A stretch of DNA of 64,000 bases from Stutzerimonas stutzeri (lineage in GTDB: Bacteria; Pseudomonadota; Gammaproteobacteria; Pseudomonadales; Pseudomonadaceae). Below are positions 61,661-64,000 of this stretch, piece after piece; within the stretch, counting starts at the first letter, position 1, and every line of letters begins with the position of its first letter. The notes below the pieces were generated by a model. The model was not told the DNA's origin and did no database searches. It was given only the letters and a program-made list of their open reading frames with translations. The translations under genes and the position numbers were made by a program. The stretch lies in assembly GCF_024448955.1 (NCBI RefSeq), contig NZ_JAMOIH010000007.1, positions 62,001-126,000 on the forward strand, read 5' to 3'.

Positions 61661-62575
61661 ATGAACCTGAACAAGGTCGATCTGAATCTGTTCATCGTCT
61701 TCGATGCCATCTATACCGAGGCGAATCTGACCCGCGCCGGGCAGATCGTCGGCATCACCCAGCCCGCCGTTTCCAATGCCCTGGCGCGCCTTCGCGAGAC
61801 CTTCAACGACCCGCTGTTCGTGCGCACCGCGCAAGGCATGGTGCCGACGCCGATGGCACAGAACATCATCGGCCCGGTGCGCAACGCGTTGCAGTTGCTT
61901 CGCGTCTCGGTGCAGGAAAGCCGTACCTTCAATCCGCTGCAGGCAAACAAGACCTTCCGCATCAGCATGACCGACCTCACCGAGGCCGTGGTGTTGCCGC
62001 CGCTGTTCCAACGCCTGCGCCGCATGGCACCGAACGTGAAGATCGAAAGCATGCTGGCCAAGCGCCGCGAGACCACCAAGGAACTGGCTGCCGGCCGCCT
62101 GGACTTTGCCATGGACGCACCGCTCAACACCGACCCACAGGTGCGCCATGTCAAGTTGCTGGAAGACAGCTACGTTTGCGCGATGCGCCGCGGACATCCG
62201 CTGGCCAAGGACAAGCTGAGCATCGAGGAATACCTGTCGCTGTCGCATATTCATATTTCCAGCCGGCGCAGCGGTCTGGGCATGGTCGATCTAGCGCTGG
62301 GCAAGATGGGCCTGCAGCGCAAGATCGCTCTACGCTCGCAGCACTACATGATGGCCACGCAGGTGATTCAGCACACCGATATGGCGGTGACCGTGCCGGA
62401 GCGTTTCGCCCGTCGCCACGATCTGCATCAGGTGCCACTGCCGGTGGATATTCCACCATTGGAAACGCACATTTACTGGCACGAAAGCACCGATCAGGAC
62501 CCGGCCAACCGCTGGATGCGCGAGCAGATGATCGAGATCGCCCAGCAGGTCACCGCGGCGCAGCAGGCCGACTAA
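61661..62575 (+). CDS. LysR-family transcriptional regulator
   Basis: A 304-residue LysR-type protein with N-terminal winged helix-turn-helix (residues 6-64; VFDAIYTEANLTRAGQIVGITQPAVSNALARLR, here split) and a C-terminal ligand domain (about 90-295). The ATG at 61661 is chosen because the HTH begins right after it; an ATG at 61622 would add an unlikely leader. It is divergent from the acyl-CoA dehydrogenase gene across 145 bp and probably regulates it. The inducer is unknown. Confidence 0.88.
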   Translation: MNLNKVDLNLFIVFDAIYTEANLTRAGQIVGITQPAVSNALARLRETFNDPLFVRTAQGMVPTPMAQNIIGPVRNALQLLRVSVQESRTFNPLQANKTFRISMTDLTEAVVLPPLFQRLRRMAPNVKIESMLAKRRETTKELAAGRLDFAMDAPLNTDPQVRHVKLLEDSYVCAMRRGHPLAKDKLSIEEYLSLSHIHISSRRSGLGMVDLALGKMGLQRKIALRSQHYMMATQVIQHTDMAVTVPERFARRHDLHQVPLPVDIPPLETHIYWHESTDQDPANRWMREQMIEIAQQVTAAQQAD

Positions 62576-62624
62576 CAGCCCTGCTGTGATGGAGCCGGCA
62601 AGCGCAAAGCCTGCCGGTCGTGCC

Positions 62625-63644
62625 TCACGCGCTTTCGCGCATTACCACTTCGAACCCCACATCGATCCGCCGTTGCGTTGGCGTTTCGCCGCGCATCAGG
62701 CTGAGCAGCATCTGCCCGGCCAGCGTGCCGATCTCGCCACGGATGGTGCGTACAGTCGTCAGCGCCGGGTGCATCCAAGCGGCGGCTGGCAGGTCGTTGA
62801 AACCGGCAATGGCCAAGCGCCCAGGAACGGCCAGCTGCAACTGGCGGGCACGGAACAGCGCCCCCAGCGCCAGGTCGTCGTTATTGAAGAAGATCGCATC
62901 GATGCCTGGCTGCTGGGCCAGTAGCCTGTCCAGCAGTTCGGCGCCAAGGCCGATGGAGGACACCTCCGGCGTCAGCAGTTCTAGCGCGGGGTCATAGCGG
63001 GACGCCTCGCGCATCGCCTTCCGATAACCTTCGGCACGCTGCAGGGTACGCGGGTCGAGCTGCGCAGCGGCGAAGGCGATGGTGCGGTAACCACGCTCGA
63101 GCAGCTTGCGGGTCATGGCGGCGCCTGCCTCGAATTGCGAAAAACCGACGCAGTAGTCCTCTTGTGCATCGCTCAGCTCCATCAGCGTGACGATGGGGCT
63201 GGTGTAGCTGTCCAGCACTTCGCGCGCGGCATCGCTGCGCTGGAAGCCGGTGACCAGAAGCCCCGCCGGCTGATGGGCCAGATAGGCACGCAACAGACGC
63301 TCGTCTTCCTCCGGACGATAGTGACTGACGCCGATCATCAGCTCATACCCGGCCGGCATCAGGACTCGCTGAACCGCCTCGACGGTATCGACGAATACGG
63401 CGTTCGACAGTGAAGGGATGATCACAGCTACGAGGTTCGACCTTGCACTGGCAAGGCTTCGCGCCGCGGTATGCGGTACGTAGCCCAGCGCTTTGACCGC
63501 AGCCATGACACGCTCGCGCAGCGCATCGGACACCCGCTCCGGTTGCGACAGCGCACGCGAAGCGGACATCAAGGAACAACCAGCACTGCGAGCCACATCG
63601 GACAATGTGACCCGCTCCAGAGAGCGGCGACGGCGAGAGCTCAT
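62625..63644 (-). CDS. LacI-family transcriptional regulator, GntR type
   Basis: A 339-residue LacI/GalR repressor: N-terminal HTH (residues 11-35, VTLSDVARSAGCSLMSASRAL), hinge helix (HTAARSLAS) and a periplasmic-binding-like effector domain (about 65-335, with FNNDDLALGALF and AIAGFNDLPAAAW). Closest in look to the gluconate regulators of pseudomonads. It follows a TRAP binding-protein gene 66 bp upstream on the same strand, so it may regulate that transporter. Effector unproven. Confidence 0.85.
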   Translation of the reverse strand: MSSRRRRSLERVTLSDVARSAGCSLMSASRALSQPERVSDALRERVMAAVKALGYVPHTAARSLASARSNLVAVIIPSLSNAVFVDTVEAVQRVLMPAGYELMIGVSHYRPEEDERLLRAYLAHQPAGLLVTGFQRSDAAREVLDSYTSPIVTLMELSDAQEDYCVGFSQFEAGAAMTRKLLERGYRTIAFAAAQLDPRTLQRAEGYRKAMREASRYDPALELLTPEVSSIGLGAELLDRLLAQQPGIDAIFFNNDDLALGALFRARQLQLAVPGRLAIAGFNDLPAAAWMHPALTTVRTIRGEIGTLAGQMLLSLMRGETPTQRRIDVGFEVVMRESA

Positions 63645-63685
63645 AGCGGGATCCAGCGGCGAGGGGCGGGAATTCTATACGGGAG

Positions 63686-63703
63686 GCGCCCCCGAAGGGG
63701 CGC
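63686..63703 (-). terminator. stem-loop between TRAP gene and LacI regulator
   Basis: A 7-bp GC stem with a TTCG-type loop (minus strand) lies just after the TRAP stop codon. No U-tract follows, so it may be a stabilising hairpin rather than a full terminator. Confidence 0.45.
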
Positions 63704-63709
63704 GCCCGA

Positions 63710-64000
63710 TCACTTCGGTGCTTTCGCGATTTCCGCCTGAACTTCGTTGAACAGCGGTTCACCGACCGTATCGATCACGGTCTGAATTGCCGGTTTGGCC
63801 TGCTCGCGCATACGCTGGATTTCTTCAGGGCTGACCTTGTTGATCTCCATGCCGTGCTCTTCGATTTGCGCCAAGGCTTCGCGGGCTTCGGCACGAGTAT
63901 CTTCGCGCTCCGAGTCGCGCGACTTCTTCGCCGCGTCCATGATGATGCCCTGCTCGGTCTCGGAGAGCCCGTCCCACCAGCGCTTGGACGCCGTAACGAT
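63710..64000 (-). CDS. TRAP transporter substrate-binding protein, 3' end only
   Basis: The frame is open to the last base of the window, so the protein's N-terminal part lies beyond it. The visible 96 residues (KRWWDGLSETEQGIIMDAAKK, DSEREDTRAEAREALAQIE, ending QAEIAKAPK) match the C-terminal helices of DctP-type receptors. It is a second TRAP receptor, distinct from the one at 470-1444. A LacI-family gene follows on the same strand, which would fit a sugar-acid (for example gluconate-like) uptake system; the ligand is not evident. Confidence 0.8.
   Translation of the reverse strand: MVTASKRWWDGLSETEQGIIMDAAKKSRDSEREDTRAEAREALAQIEEHGMEINKVSPEEIQRMREQAKPAIQTVIDTVGEPLFNEVQAEIAKAPK

Overview
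The window looks like a chromosomal segment of a Gram-negative gammaproteobacterium of the Pseudomonas/Stutzerimonas (P. stutzeri) type. Evidence: high GC, Pseudomonas-style gene sets (exa/pqq/erc alcohol oxidation, mtl mannitol operon, tamAB), and many copies of a short palindromic REP element (core GGGTGCGCTCCGCGCACC). Identity is inferred from gene content and protein resemblance only; no search was run.

Layout. 1-4.4 kb: end of an SMP-30-type gene, a complete TRAP transporter (dctP-dctQ-dctM) and a DMT-family permease, converging on a SAF-domain dehydrogenase-like gene. 5.9-7.8 kb: thiol peroxidase and an alanine:cation symporter. 8.2-16.9 kb: core genes tamB-tamA (overlapping), an acetyltransferase, exonuclease III and a PstS-OmpA fusion. 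17-49.8 kb: a large PQQ-dependent alcohol oxidation region. It holds ercS-ercA, a decayed pqqH, pqqEDCBA, an AcoR-like sigma54 activator, aldA and a type II quinohaemoprotein alcohol dehydrogenase, exaC, a metallo-hydrolase plus SoxYZ-like carrier, exaB/exaA divergent, an exported pentapeptide-repeat protein, eraR, a PQQ-associated cysteine-tryptophan motif protein, erbR, an apparently inserted helicase-nuclease gene, ercS', a FIST sensor and a porin. 50-60.1 kb: mannitol catabolism, with fructokinase, mtlR, mtlEFGK, mtlD and a xylulokinase-like gene. 60.3-64 kb: an acyl-CoA dehydrogenase, a divergent LysR regulator, a LacI-family regulator and the end of a second TRAP binding protein.

How it works together: periplasmic PQQ enzymes (ExaA with cytochrome ExaB, and the haem-containing type II enzyme) oxidise alcohols to aldehydes. 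Cytoplasmic ExaC and AldA finish the oxidation, pqqABCDE supplies the cofactor, and two hybrid kinases (ErcS, ErcS') with two NarL-type regulators (EraR, ErbR) control the set. A 14-bp motif, CTACCAA(3 nt)AGGA, lies about 100-116 bp upstream of exaB, exaC and pqqA, all in the same orientation, and is a strong candidate regulator site for this regulon. The type II enzyme operon instead has a good -24/-12 (sigma54) promoter, matching the AcoR-like activator nearby. REP elements (29 copies seen by eye, 20.2-58.6 kb) have invaded this half of the window; they lie inside the broken pqqH, beside a truncated REP-associated transposase and beside a duplicated gene end.
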